Of a DNA stretch of 39,904 nt, positions 15,381 to 23,889 are shown piece by piece. The notes under the pieces were generated by a model, which saw nothing but the letters and a program-made list of their open reading frames with translations, made no database searches and was not told the origin of the DNA. The stretch spans positions 1-39,904 of the forward strand of contig QJWJ01000226.1 in the NCBI GenBank assembly GCA_003235365.1, written 5' to 3'. The position numbers and the translations under genes were made by a program. The stretch's first letter is position 1. Each line of letters starts with the position of its first letter. Source of the stretch: Deltaproteobacteria bacterium. Lineage in GTDB: Bacteria; Myxococcota_A; Polyangia; Polyangiales; Polyangiaceae.

Positions 15381-18332
15381 ATGGACGCGGCGGCGTTGTG
15401 GTCGCTGCTGGCAGTGCTGCTGGGAGGGCGCGTGGGGTTGGGGTTCGTGGGGGTTGCGACGCACCATGGTCACGTCGGACTGGTCACTGCCACCCTGTGT
15501 GGACTGCTGACCCTCTGGACGCGGCGCGCGTTGCTGTGGCGCTGGCGACACCGCTCCGCGCGGCCGGGCTGGTGGACGACCATCGTGCACGCGTTGAGCG
15601 GTGGGGCCCGCGCATTCTTCGAGGCGCTCGCGGTTCCCGTGGCGGCGTACTACTGGGCTCACGCTGGGGTGGTGTTGCCGTCCCCGTTTCGATTCGCCGT
15701 TGCGCTGCTGGTGGTGGGGCTCGCCTCTTGGGTGCTGCATCGCGCGGGCTTCTCTTGGCACGAGCTGCGAGCGGTGCCGTCGCGCAAGCGGGCGAAAGAG
15801 GCGTTCGGTGTCGTGTGGCGACCGTGGAGTGCACACGTCGCGTGGTTGACCCTGACTCTGGCGTGGTTGCCGCCGCAGGGTGACGTGCAACGGTTGCTGC
15901 ACGAACGGTACGGCGAGCAGGATGCCGACTTCGATTCGTTTCAGTGGGTCGATGAACCTTTCGACGGATTCCGCACGGCGCTGAGCAACGCTCGTGGCCT
16001 CATGTTGGTGAGCTCGGCGGAAGCTCTTGCTGACGTGCAGCTCCTGCACGTCGCGTTGTCGCACGAGGGAGTGCCGGTCCGTGTGGCCTCGACCTACGAC
16101 CTGTCGGATACCGCCGCTGTCGCAGAAGCGCAGTTGACGGTCTGGCAGAAGTGGGCGGTGTGGTCCGTGGTTCATGCCGGTGCCGCGCGGAGCATCGAGG
16201 TTGCGGACCTGCGCGGGGAGCCCGAGAGCGCCATGGCCGCATGGCCACTACTCAGTCGCATCCAACGGGCGATCACCAATCGCCAACAGACCGGGCAATG
16301 GCGCGGTGTCGGGCGCTCCAGCGTCGAGCTGCAACACGAGCCCGAGCGAGTGCAGCTCACCGTCGATGACGGTGTGCTTCGTGCGTTGGTTGCGGAGCGC
16401 ACCGTCGAGCTGGACCTCGGACGCGTGCCATCCGCGGAGACCCTCGGAGCGAATCTCGTCTACCGCTCCTCACCCCCGCCGAGACCCGGTGCCGTGGTGC
16501 CCTGGGCCGTCGATCGCTTGCGGGCGGTATCGTGGATCGGCAGCGAGCGCATGCAGTGGCTCAAAGGTTGGGTCTTTCGGGCGAGTGAACAGCTCGAGGA
16601 ACTGCAGCAAGAAGTCGTGGGGATCGACCCGGACGAGGTGATCGCCGAACAGATCGGCGACGTGCTGGGCAGTCTGCCGCTCGCGCGCTCTGGAGAGATC
16701 CCCGGTTGGCCTCCGCAGCCGTTACAACCGCTGTTCAAGGTTCCCATGGCCGGCGAAGGTCGCTGGGTGAGCCTGGCCGAAGACTTGCTGGCACCTGCGT
16801 ACGACGGTGCCGGGTCGCCTTTCGTGTTCACGTTCATCCGCACCGATCCCGAACGCGCTTACATCCAAACGTCGGTAACCTTGTGGGATCCGCGACGCGT
16901 CGAGCTGCACGTCGTTGCGGGGACCGAGGAGCCGAAGAGTGCCACTGGCGAACAGGGCACGGGAACGATCCCGCGCGAGCCAGAGGTCTTGCAGCGTGTG
17001 GTCGGCGCGTTCAACGGAGCATTTCAAGCGGTTCACGGCCAATACGGCATGATGGAGGAGCGGCGCGTGCAATTGCCGCCGAAACCCTACGCGGCGACCG
17101 TGCTCACTTACGACGATGGGCAGGCTGGTTTCGGGACGTGGCCGGCGGACGGCATCATCGGGGACGACGTGGTCTCGTTGCGACAAAACCTCACGCCGCT
17201 CGTCCAAGACGGACTGGTGAACCCCTATCGACGAACCTGGTGGGGCGGCGTGCCAGAAGGCTGGACGGAGGAGTCCCGCACGGTACGCAGCGGCCTGTGC
17301 CTGACGACCGAAGGGTTCTTGGCGTATTTCTACTCGCCCGGGATCACTCCCGACGGGTTGTCCCAGGCGATGACCATCGCCCGCTGCGACTACGGCATTC
17401 ACTTGGACATGAACGCTGGCCACACCGGATTCGAGTTCTACCGCGTCGCGCCCGAGACGGAGCTGCCGAAACTCGAGCGGCGCCTCGACTCACTGTGGGA
17501 AGCGCGCGGGCGCGTGGACGGCGTGGAAGGCTACACGTTCCTGGCGCGGCTGATGGTTCGCAAGATGCCGCTCATGAACTTCCCTCGCTACATCCACGTC
17601 ACGTCCCGCGACTTCTTCTATCTGACCCGTCGCGAATTGCTGCCCGGGGCACCGCTGCCCGGTACGGCGGGCGACGCCGAAGACGACGCCCGATGGCGCT
17701 TGCTCGACATCGGCGGCGTGGCTTGGCCCCACGCCGGCGCGATCGCTCGGCTTCGAGCCTCCGACGACGACGGTGTGGAGCGAGCTTTTCTGATCACGCG
17801 CCTCGACCCGAAGCAGTTGCAGTGGGTCGGCGATGGCGCCATTGCCGAAGTAGGGCTCCAGATCCCCAGCGGCGCCGGGCCCGAGGACCCATCGGACCAG
17901 ACCGTGCTGTGGTTCTCCCAGCGCCGTTTCGTCATCGCAGCTTCGAATCCGGGTGCGGCGCAGCGGGTTGCGGTGGGCGCGGCCGTTCGCCCCCAGCGCC
18001 CGGAGGCCGTGCTGTGTGTCGACGCCTTCGGGATGCTGACGCTGGTGGCTCCAGATGAGCCGGCCGAGCACGGCGTTTCCGAGTCGCTCCTGTCTCGCAT
18101 CGGCTGTGGGCAGCGGATGTACTTCGAAACTCGCGCAAGAGTGCTGGCAGGGGAGTCTCTCGCCGGGGCGCGTGAGCGCAGCGATGCGACGTGGTTCGTG
18201 CGTTCTGCACTTGCCGGCGCAAAACGCGTGTTGAGCGAAACCCCCGTCGTGCCACCGCAAGATTGGGCCTACGTCCAGCAGCGACCCGTGCAGTACGTCA
18301 GCCCGGACGCGACGGGCAGTGCGCAACGCTGA
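15381..18332 (+). CDS. Multi-pass membrane protein with phosphodiester-glycosidase-like (NAGPA/DUF2233) domain
   Basis: 983 residues from the ATG at 15381 (an in-frame GTG sits immediately before it). Residues about 7-165 hold four or five hydrophobic segments (including ALWSLLAVLLGG, HVGLVTATLCGLLTLW, FEALAVPVAAYYWAHAG and FRFAVALLVVGLASWVL). A soluble part follows. Residues about 541-690 resemble the NAGPA-like fold: VVGAFNGAFQ, PYAATVLTYDDG, VRSGLCLTTEGFLAYF and YGIHLDMNAGHTG, the position of the NLDGG motif; the aspartate is kept but the double glycine is not. The last 280 residues are of unknown type. This is an unusual fusion of a membrane anchor with a very large soluble part; the domain call is moderate and the substrate unknown. 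Confidence 0.72.
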   Translation: MDAAALWSLLAVLLGGRVGLGFVGVATHHGHVGLVTATLCGLLTLWTRRALLWRWRHRSARPGWWTTIVHALSGGARAFFEALAVPVAAYYWAHAGVVLPSPFRFAVALLVVGLASWVLHRAGFSWHELRAVPSRKRAKEAFGVVWRPWSAHVAWLTLTLAWLPPQGDVQRLLHERYGEQDADFDSFQWVDEPFDGFRTALSNARGLMLVSSAEALADVQLLHVALSHEGVPVRVASTYDLSDTAAVAEAQLTVWQKWAVWSVVHAGAARSIEVADLRGEPESAMAAWPLLSRIQRAITNRQQTGQWRGVGRSSVELQHEPERVQLTVDDGVLRALVAERTVELDLGRVPSAETLGANLVYRSSPPPRPGAVVPWAVDRLRAVSWIGSERMQWLKGWVFRASEQLEELQQEVVGIDPDEVIAEQIGDVLGSLPLARSGEIPGWPPQPLQPLFKVPMAGEGRWVSLAEDLLAPAYDGAGSPFVFTFIRTDPERAYIQTSVTLWDPRRVELHVVAGTEEPKSATGEQGTGTIPREPEVLQRVVGAFNGAFQAVHGQYGMMEERRVQLPPKPYAATVLTYDDGQAGFGTWPADGIIGDDVVSLRQNLTPLVQDGLVNPYRRTWWGGVPEGWTEESRTVRSGLCLTTEGFLAYFYSPGITPDGLSQAMTIARCDYGIHLDMNAGHTGFEFYRVAPETELPKLERRLDSLWEARGRVDGVEGYTFLARLMVRKMPLMNFPRYIHVTSRDFFYLTRRELLPGAPLPGTAGDAEDDARWRLLDIGGVAWPHAGAIARLRASDDDGVERAFLITRLDPKQLQWVGDGAIAEVGLQIPSGAGPEDPSDQTVLWFSQRRFVIAASNPGAAQRVAVGAAVRPQRPEAVLCVDAFGMLTLVAPDEPAEHGVSESLLSRIGCGQRMYFETRARVLAGESLAGARERSDATWFVRSALAGAKRVLSETPVVPPQDWAYVQQRPVQYVSPDATGSAQR

Positions 18333-18384
18333 GCCGCTTTCGGTCCACGGCGCTCGTGTTCCTCTTGCGAGTTCAATCGGGTCA

Positions 18385-19689
18385 CTATTTGCGGTCCTTG
18401 CAGCAGCGGAAGCCCAAGTGGTAGTTGCGGTGGCTCTGCGAGTCGGTGACGCGCGTGGTGTGCCAGCTCTTGGCGCGCCAGCGGCAGTCGTCGGGATGGC
18501 TGGGTTGTCTGGCGAAGATGAACCAGCTGCCCTTCATTTCCGTCCAGCCCTTCCCGCCTCTGCTGGTCATCTCCTCGGGGTGCAGGGGTAGATTCATGTG
18601 CTCGGCCGCGTTGCCGTGTTGGTCGTACGCCCCCAGAGGGCTGACGCAACGAGGGAATGCCCCTGCAGGGTACGTGTTGCTGCCGCACGTTCCCCAGTCG
18701 ACCACGTCGCACCGCGCGTCTTTCTCCGCTGCCATGGCGCACACGCTCGTATCCGATTGCAGGCCGTAGGCCCAACGCACCTCGCGGGTTCGATTGTGTT
18801 CGTACTCGAGCCACAGGCGCTGCTCGCGACGCGGGCTGTTCTTCACCGATCGGGGCATGGACGCCCACGGGTATTCTCGTTCGAAATCCGACAGCGCTCC
18901 GGCGCAAGCACCCTCCCATTCGTGGGCGTCACAGAGGCGTTTCCCCAAGGCGTCACACAGTGCGTCGGCTTCCGAGGCTCGCACCCAAACCACGGGGTAC
19001 TCGCAGGGCAGGTTGGGGAATTCGTACTGGTCGATGCACACACGTGCGTCGGCAGCCGTTTGGCCTCGCCTCGGGTCGAACAGTGGGACCATGTTGGGCG
19101 CGCCGCAGGTCGGATCGGGAAGAGGGAGGTCCGCGCCGCGTCGGCGGACGCGGCACTGTTCACGAGTCATCGACGGCTGGCTCGTCTTCGGGTTGCCGAA
19201 GCTCAGCCACGGCGAACCTTCGAAGACCTGGGCGACGTGAGCGAGTGCCTCGGGTGACCAGTCACCCTGTTCATGCAACGCACGCAGTATGGCTGCCTGT
19301 TGGTCGACGACCGGCAACTGCCGGACGTCATCGGGAATGGTGTGGCTGTAGCGCTCAGCGACGTTCTTCGTCGGTGGGCGAGGGTCCGGCGCAGGAACCG
19401 TCGTGGGTTTGGGCTCGGACGGCTTGGCGTGAATCGCGTTTGCAGTTGGCGCGCCGTCGCGCGGATCGGCACTCGACGCAAATGGTGCGCTGGTTTGCGT
19501 CAAACCTGCGCGCGCCGAACGTTGTGCCGACGTGTTCGACACGGGATCCTTCGTCGGTGCAGGCTGCTCCGTTTGCCTACAACCCGCGAGCGCTGCGATC
19601 CCCGCGCAAGCCGCGAGCAATACTCGTGGAAATATCCATGCGTCCTGTCTCACATCGGTCGGCGCCCAAGGGTTGTTCGGTGACTGCAT
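18385..19689 (-). CDS. SUMF1/formylglycine-generating-enzyme-like lipoprotein
   Basis: 434 residues. LAGC gives a lipobox with Cys37. Residues 38-200 are a Pro/Ser/Thr-rich linker plus a short helical segment. The C-terminal 220 residues match the SUMF1 (FGE-sulfatase) fold: VCIDQYEFPN (217-226), RASEADALCDALGKRLCDAHEWEGAC (237-262; the WxxA-like element), SPLGAYDQHGNAAEHM (350-365; the GNVWEW position) and YHLGFRCC (423-430). The copper-binding cysteine pair of true FGEs is not evident, so it is more likely a non-catalytic SUMF1-type protein of the envelope. The start has AAGG 7 nt upstream. It is divergent from the hydrolase gene across only 47 bp. Confidence 0.8.
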   Translation of the reverse strand: MQSPNNPWAPTDVRQDAWIFPRVLLAACAGIAALAGCRQTEQPAPTKDPVSNTSAQRSARAGLTQTSAPFASSADPRDGAPTANAIHAKPSEPKPTTVPAPDPRPPTKNVAERYSHTIPDDVRQLPVVDQQAAILRALHEQGDWSPEALAHVAQVFEGSPWLSFGNPKTSQPSMTREQCRVRRRGADLPLPDPTCGAPNMVPLFDPRRGQTAADARVCIDQYEFPNLPCEYPVVWVRASEADALCDALGKRLCDAHEWEGACAGALSDFEREYPWASMPRSVKNSPRREQRLWLEYEHNRTREVRWAYGLQSDTSVCAMAAEKDARCDVVDWGTCGSNTYPAGAFPRCVSPLGAYDQHGNAAEHMNLPLHPEEMTSRGGKGWTEMKGSWFIFARQPSHPDDCRWRAKSWHTTRVTDSQSHRNYHLGFRCCKDRK

Positions 19690-19698
19690 GACTCGGCC

Positions 19699-19726
19699 TT
19701 GCCAATGCGGGAGCCGCAGGCAGACT
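19699..19726 (+). promoter_or_regulatory. Promoter-like elements for the secreted hydrolase
   Basis: TTGCCA (19699-19704) and CAGACT (19721-19726) are 16 bp apart, resembling -35 and -10 boxes. Transcription would start about 3-4 nt before the ATG at 19737, and no Shine-Dalgarno sequence precedes that ATG, so a nearly leaderless mRNA is suggested. Confidence 0.4.
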
Positions 19727-19736
19727 CCAACGTTAC

Positions 19737-20885
19737 ATGCTTCGAAGTGTCCTTGCGACGTTGGGGGTCATCGGCGTAGCAGCTTGGGCGTTCAGCCCGT
19801 CAGCCACGGGTGCCCCCGGAGCTGCTCACCCGCCTTCGGTCACGCCATCCCACGAGGTGATTGGCGATACTGAAACGGCAACGACCCCATCGGTGAAGTC
19901 GAACCCGCAGCAGGTGCTGGCTGCCGCTGGTGCACACGTCGGCGCGGCCCCCTCGCCGGAGGCTCCGAGGCGGGCGCGAGCGTGGCCTCCTTCGGGTCTG
20001 CCCGCTCCAGGGTGGGTGATGGCACCGCCGGCCGCGCGCACTCAGACAGAGAAGTCGTCGTTAGCTCGCGGTGTCAATCCTTGTCTGTCGCCGGATCCGG
20101 GGTTCGGCAATTTCGACAAGTGGGATCGCAGCCCGTCGATCGGCCAGATGATCGTGCCCAAGGACTTGAAGCTCGACGACCGTGGCGAGTTTGCCGTGAT
20201 GATCCATTTTCACGGCCACGAGGCGGCGCGCAAAGAGTGGGTTCAGGCTGTCGAGGGTGCTGTCCTGGTCGGCATCGATCTGGGCAACAACTCGGGGCCG
20301 TACACGCGCAAGTTCTCGGACTCCCGTCAGTTCGAGCAGCTACTGCAGAGCATCGAAACGGGCGTGGCGGCCGATCTCGGCGTACCCGTCGCGCACATCG
20401 GGAAGCTCGGCCTGTCGTCGTGGAGCGCCGGTTACGGCGCCGTAGAACAAGCGTTACGCGGTCGGTTGGCGCGCCGTCCCGACGTCGTGATCTTGCTCGA
20501 CGGTTTGCACACTGGACACGCCAACACGCCCCGCGCGGCGACGACGCTGCAGCCCTTCGTGAAGTTTGCGCGCCGCGCCGCCGACGGTGGGGCGTTGATG
20601 TTCGTCAGCCACTCGTCGATCCTTCCGCCGACTTACGCATCCACGACGGAGACGGCGAACTACCTGCTGTGGCAGCTTGGCGCGCGGCCCGAATCGGCGA
20701 AGGCCAACGCCGATGATCCGATGGGCCTCGAGCTGATCCGCAAATACTCCGAATCGGGATTTCACGTGCGAGGCTTCGCCGGCAACGGCAAACTCGATCA
20801 CTGCGCGCACTTGGGCCTGTACCGCAAGGTGCTGCGCTCGTACGTGGCTCCGCGTTGGCATTTGCCACTCAGCGCAGAGGATTGA
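19737..20885 (+). CDS. Secreted alpha/beta-hydrolase-like protein
   Basis: 382 residues. Residues 1-25 look like a Sec signal peptide; residues 26-110 are a low-complexity Ala/Pro/Thr region. The folded part has hydrolase features: MIHFHGHEAARKEW (155-168; HG oxyanion-type loop), GLSSWSAGYGAVEQAL (225-240; nucleophile-elbow-like, candidate Ser230), VVILLDGLHTGHAN (250-263; candidate Asp255) and GKLDHCAHLGLY (351-362; candidate His355 or His358). The elbow is SWSAG rather than the usual GxSxG. I take it as an alpha/beta hydrolase with moderate confidence; esterase or peptidase activity is not resolved. It shares a 47-bp divergent region with the SUMF1-like lipoprotein, and its 3' end overlaps a possible small minus-strand ORF. 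Confidence 0.7.
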   Translation: MLRSVLATLGVIGVAAWAFSPSATGAPGAAHPPSVTPSHEVIGDTETATTPSVKSNPQQVLAAAGAHVGAAPSPEAPRRARAWPPSGLPAPGWVMAPPAARTQTEKSSLARGVNPCLSPDPGFGNFDKWDRSPSIGQMIVPKDLKLDDRGEFAVMIHFHGHEAARKEWVQAVEGAVLVGIDLGNNSGPYTRKFSDSRQFEQLLQSIETGVAADLGVPVAHIGKLGLSSWSAGYGAVEQALRGRLARRPDVVILLDGLHTGHANTPRAATTLQPFVKFARRAADGGALMFVSHSSILPPTYASTTETANYLLWQLGARPESAKANADDPMGLELIRKYSESGFHVRGFAGNGKLDHCAHLGLYRKVLRSYVAPRWHLPLSAED

Positions 20886-21099
20886 TCCGCGCAACGGTCG
20901 AGTCGCTCGAGCGCGTCCCACGCGCCAACGCCGAGATCGCGCCGGCCTGGTCCCGTGGCTGGATCGTCAGACTGAGCTCGCCGAAGCTCACGCAACGCGC
21001 GTAGGCCAGGTCACGTCGCGTCCCGCGTGTTTCGCCGTCGAGTGACCACGGGCCGATCTGCCCCCTTCGAAGGGAAGCGTTACCAAGCGGACCGGACAC
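20869..21099 (-). CDS. Possible small ORF, unrecognised
   Basis: 76 codons from a GTG, in the gap between two plus-strand genes, overlapping the end of the hydrolase by 17 bp. Its third positions are mostly G or C (about four in five by eye), as in the real genes here, and the protein looks ordinary (RCVSFGELSLTIQPRD, then an Ala/Ser-rich end). No recognised domain, signal or strong ribosome-binding site. It may be a real small gene, a remnant of a longer gene, or chance. Confidence 0.25.
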   Translation of the reverse strand: MSGPLGNASLRRGQIGPWSLDGETRGTRRDLAYARCVSFGELSLTIQPRDQAGAISALARGTRSSDSTVARINPLR

Positions 21100-21248
21100 C
21101 GCCCGCGAGTGTCGCGTCCGTCGAGCGTCGATGCCGCCGCCAGGTAGTTGTCATTATTGGTCTGCTGCGGAGTCTATGTCAGGATGCGGCCTTGCTGCAT
21201 CCGGTGCTCTCCCCGTCTGCTCGACAGGGGCCGTTCGCGTTGCGTGCG
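20886..21248. other. Gap of about 360 bp
   Basis: Between the hydrolase and the putative outer-membrane protein. Apart from the small minus-strand ORF I see no gene. The plus-strand frame of the next gene is open back to 21027, but that part has mixed third-position bases and poor protein character. Confidence 0.5.
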
Positions 21249-22265
21249 GTGCAGCGGGCCACGTGGGTATGGGGGCTGATCACATGGGTCGGCCAAGTGG
21301 CGGCGCAGCCCGACGCCGCAGGCGCGAGCAAGGGGGCTCGGCTGCAGTTCGGCGGTGCGCCCTGCGCCGACCGAGCCGAATTGCAGCGCTCGGTTCGGAG
21401 GCGCTCCGAACGCGTGCACTGGACCGACGGCGACCGGACAGACGACACGTTGGTCGCGGTCGACATCACGCCCGCGGACCTGTCGCAACCCTGGCGGGCG
21501 ACGTTGCAGTTCTCCGGCGGGGGTCAGCCCCCGCTGGTGCGCGCGCTCGCCGCCGACGATTGCCGGACGGTGATCGACGCTGCTGCGCTCGTGATCGCCA
21601 TCACCCTCGATCCACCCTCGGTCAGTGAGCCGGTTTCTGACCCGCCCGAGCCAGGTCCGGTTGTGCCGCCTGTGGTACCCGGGCGAGAGCCGCCTGCCGT
21701 CGTTTTCCCCGAATCTGATTGGGAGCTGCCCGTGCCGCCGCGCAGTTCCGAGTGGAATCTCGGGCTTGGCGCAGTGTGGACCGGGGGCATGGCGCCCGGT
21801 GGGGGCTTCGGTCCGGTGTTGCTCGGTTCGGCTGCCGTCGCGGGAGGCCGCTTTGCCGCCTGGCGCCCTGCACTTCAGGGTGCTCTTCAGTATGTGATTC
21901 GCGATGGGGTTCGGGCAGATCTGGGAGTGGCGCATTTTCGACTGTCCGCGGGCAGTTTGGAGCTCTGCCCGGCGCGTTGGGGAACCGCGGACTGGACCGT
22001 CGGTGGCTGCTTGCTGGCCGTCGGGGGTGCGCTCCAAGTCAGGGGCGACGACACGCTGGAGCCGGAATCCCACACCCGGCCCTGGGCGGTCGTCGGTGCT
22101 TCGCTGGCCGCGGACGTGCGGATCCATGGCCCTTGGCGTTGTCTGGCGAAAGGGGCGGCGGGCGCGACGGTCGTTCGCGATACGTTCCGATTCGAGCCCG
22201 AGGTCGTGCATGCGGTTCCGCGGTGGGCGCCGATGTTTACCCTGGCGGTCGTGCACGAGTTGTAG
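21249..22265 (+). CDS. Secreted/outer-membrane-type protein of unknown function
   Basis: 338 residues from the GTG at 21249, a choice made because TWVWGLITWVGQVAAQPD then reads as a short signal peptide. A TTG at 21240 has AGGGG 9 nt upstream; the frame is open to 21027. After the signal comes a domain with a Cys pair (APCADRAEL and ADDCRTVIDAAALVIAITLD), a layout I associate with myxobacterial proteins encoded near ECF sigma genes. A Pro-rich linker (VSDPPEPGPVVPPVVPG) follows. The last 170 residues alternate Gly, aromatic and hydrophobic residues in beta-strand fashion (NLGLGAVWTGGMAPGGGFGP, ending in VVHEL), suggesting a small outer-membrane beta-barrel. It precedes the sigma factor gene on the same strand. 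Confidence 0.65.
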   Translation: MQRATWVWGLITWVGQVAAQPDAAGASKGARLQFGGAPCADRAELQRSVRRRSERVHWTDGDRTDDTLVAVDITPADLSQPWRATLQFSGGGQPPLVRALAADDCRTVIDAAALVIAITLDPPSVSEPVSDPPEPGPVVPPVVPGREPPAVVFPESDWELPVPPRSSEWNLGLGAVWTGGMAPGGGFGPVLLGSAAVAGGRFAAWRPALQGALQYVIRDGVRADLGVAHFRLSAGSLELCPARWGTADWTVGGCLLAVGGALQVRGDDTLEPESHTRPWAVVGASLAADVRIHGPWRCLAKGAAGATVVRDTFRFEPEVVHAVPRWAPMFTLAVVHEL

Positions 22266-22545
22266 AGGGTCGTGCACCCGCCGCGGATCGCGATCGATGG
22301 TCCCTTCCGGCCCGCTCGGGCGCCGGCTAGACTGCGCGTTGCTTGTTCCGGGGTGGGACTCGTGCCATCGATGATCGATAGCCCTGCCTGGTGCATTCAC
22401 CTGTCGAGCCATGTCCAATAGCTCCTGCCTCGATTCTCCGTTGTCGCTCGCCATGTCGGCGTCGGCGGTGCGTGGCGTCCGGCTCGATTCTGGGCGGGCC
22501 GCGTCGGGGCAGTCGATGATCGCACAGCAGGGCAGTGGGGCACGC

Positions 22546-23115
22546 ATGGGCGAGGGAGAGTCGAGCGACGCCCACGACCCGACACCACCGGTCGCGCTTG
22601 CGCCGCGGGTACGCCTCGAGCGCTTGTTTGCCAATCACCACACCGTGGTTTGGCGGACGTTGCGTCGCATGGGGGCCGACGCTGAGGTCGCGGCCGATCT
22701 GACGCAGCAGGCCTTCTTGGTGGTCGCCGAGCGCATGGCCGACATTCGCCCTGGGGCCGAGCGTGGTTTCCTGTTCACGACGGCCCTCACGCTGCTGCAC
22801 ACGCGCCGTCGGCGTGAGAGTCGCTGTCAGCTCGAAGAGGACATGACGCGATTCGGCCCGGTCCAGACCCGGGACGTGTTGATGTCCAAGAGTTACGCTC
22901 GGCAGTTGCTCGACCGGGTGCTCTCGGACATGGATCCTCAACTGATCGTCGTGTTTGCGCTGTACGAGCTCGAGGGCATGACGACTCCGGAGATCTCCGT
23001 CACGCTGGGCATCCCCCTGGGGACCGCGGCGTCGCGCCTGCGCCGCGCCCGCGAATCGTTCCGTTCGGAGGTGGAGCGCCTGGAGGAATTGCCAGCTTTG
23101 GAGGGCTTGAAGTGA
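22546..23115 (+). CDS. RNA polymerase ECF-type sigma factor
   Basis: 189 residues from the ATG at 22546; alternative starts are 22411 and 22516, which add a low-complexity tail. Region 2 is RLERLFANHHTVVWRTLRRM, then ADLTQQAFLVVAERM, where the D-x-x-Q-x-x-F pattern of sigma region 2 is clear. A basic stretch (HTRRRRESR) follows. Region 4 is YELEGMTTPEISVTLGIP and LGTAASRLRRARESFR, the helix-turn-helix that reads the -35 box. The stop overlaps the next gene's GTG start (GTGA), so the two are translationally coupled. This is the usual arrangement of an ECF sigma factor with its regulator. A TAGACT hexamer lies at 22328-22333, well upstream. Confidence 0.9.
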   Translation: MGEGESSDAHDPTPPVALAPRVRLERLFANHHTVVWRTLRRMGADAEVAADLTQQAFLVVAERMADIRPGAERGFLFTTALTLLHTRRRRESRCQLEEDMTRFGPVQTRDVLMSKSYARQLLDRVLSDMDPQLIVVFALYELEGMTTPEISVTLGIPLGTAASRLRRARESFRSEVERLEELPALEGLK

Positions 23116-23885
23116 ACGATCCGCGCCGCTTGCTCGACGGGGATGCCACGCCGCTCGAGTCGTGTCTGTTGGAGGCAGGGCGTGCTGAAACACCGCCGGC
23201 CGACGTGAGTCTCGCGATGGCGTCCGCACTCGGCTTGGGTGCCGGGCCCGTACTGGTGGGCGACGTGGTCGGCTCGGCCGGTGCCAGCGCGAGCGGAGGT
23301 AGTGCCGCCGGGGGAACGGCAACGGTGGCCGCGACTGCCGGGGGGGCCTTGAAGTGGTTCGGGGCCGTGGCTGCCGCGGGGCTCGTGGCCGGTGGCTTGG
23401 TCGTCGCCGCGGCATCGGTGCCGGGGTCGGGGAACGATCCCGGGACCTCGAACGTGAGCGGCCACGTCACCGAAATCGACTCTCAGCCCGCGCCATCCGA
23501 TTCGTCCCGCGCGCTGGGCGAGCGGGAATCGGTGAATGCGCCGGCACCTGCCGTCGAGGGCGACGCCACGCAACGAACGCAAGCGTCGGACGACGTCCCG
23601 TCGCCGCGTGCGACGCCCGTCGCGGCGGCGCGTGCGCCCGCGACGACCAAGGCGGCCTCGAACGGCGGTCGGGCCCGGCCGGTCTCGGAGCGCGAGTCCG
23701 TGGGGGACGTCGCGGCAGAAGTGAAGCTCCTCGACGGGGCGCGCCGGGCGTTGGAGCGGGGCGACAGAGCGGCGGCGTTGCGACAACTGGGCCGCTACGA
23801 TGCTCGGTTCTCCCAAGGCGTGTTGAAGCAAGAAGCGGCGGTGCTTCGCCGTGCAGCTCGGGCTTCGGGATCGACTCGGGAGTAG
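23112..23885 (+). CDS. Single-TM protein, possible anti-sigma/sigma regulator
   Basis: 257 residues from a GTG overlapping the sigma stop (GTGA). Residues 1-80 are a short cytoplasmic part followed by a Gly/Ala/Ser-rich stretch. Residues about 82-102 form the only hydrophobic helix (WFGAVAAAGLVAGGLVVAAA). A low-complexity Ala/Pro/Thr linker follows. The last 45 residues are a helical pair resembling one TPR unit (VKLLDGARRALERGDRAAAL, then QLGRYDARF and [14 protein letters not shown]). This shape is typical of proteins encoded right after ECF sigma genes in myxobacteria. I do not see a canonical zinc anti-sigma HxxxCxxC motif, so a regulatory role rests on position and topology. Confidence 0.7.
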   Translation: MNDPRRLLDGDATPLESCLLEAGRAETPPADVSLAMASALGLGAGPVLVGDVVGSAGASASGGSAAGGTATVAATAGGALKWFGAVAAAGLVAGGLVVAAASVPGSGNDPGTSNVSGHVTEIDSQPAPSDSSRALGERESVNAPAPAVEGDATQRTQASDDVPSPRATPVAAARAPATTKAASNGGRARPVSERESVGDVAAEVKLLDGARRALERGDRAAALRQLGRYDARFSQGVLKQEAAVLRRAARASGSTRE

Positions 23886-23889
23886 CGGC

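Noticed and set aside
21174..22634. A 486-codon minus-strand frame
   Set aside because: Antisense to the outer-membrane-type protein and the sigma gene start; composition is Arg/Pro/His-rich and no family is recognised.
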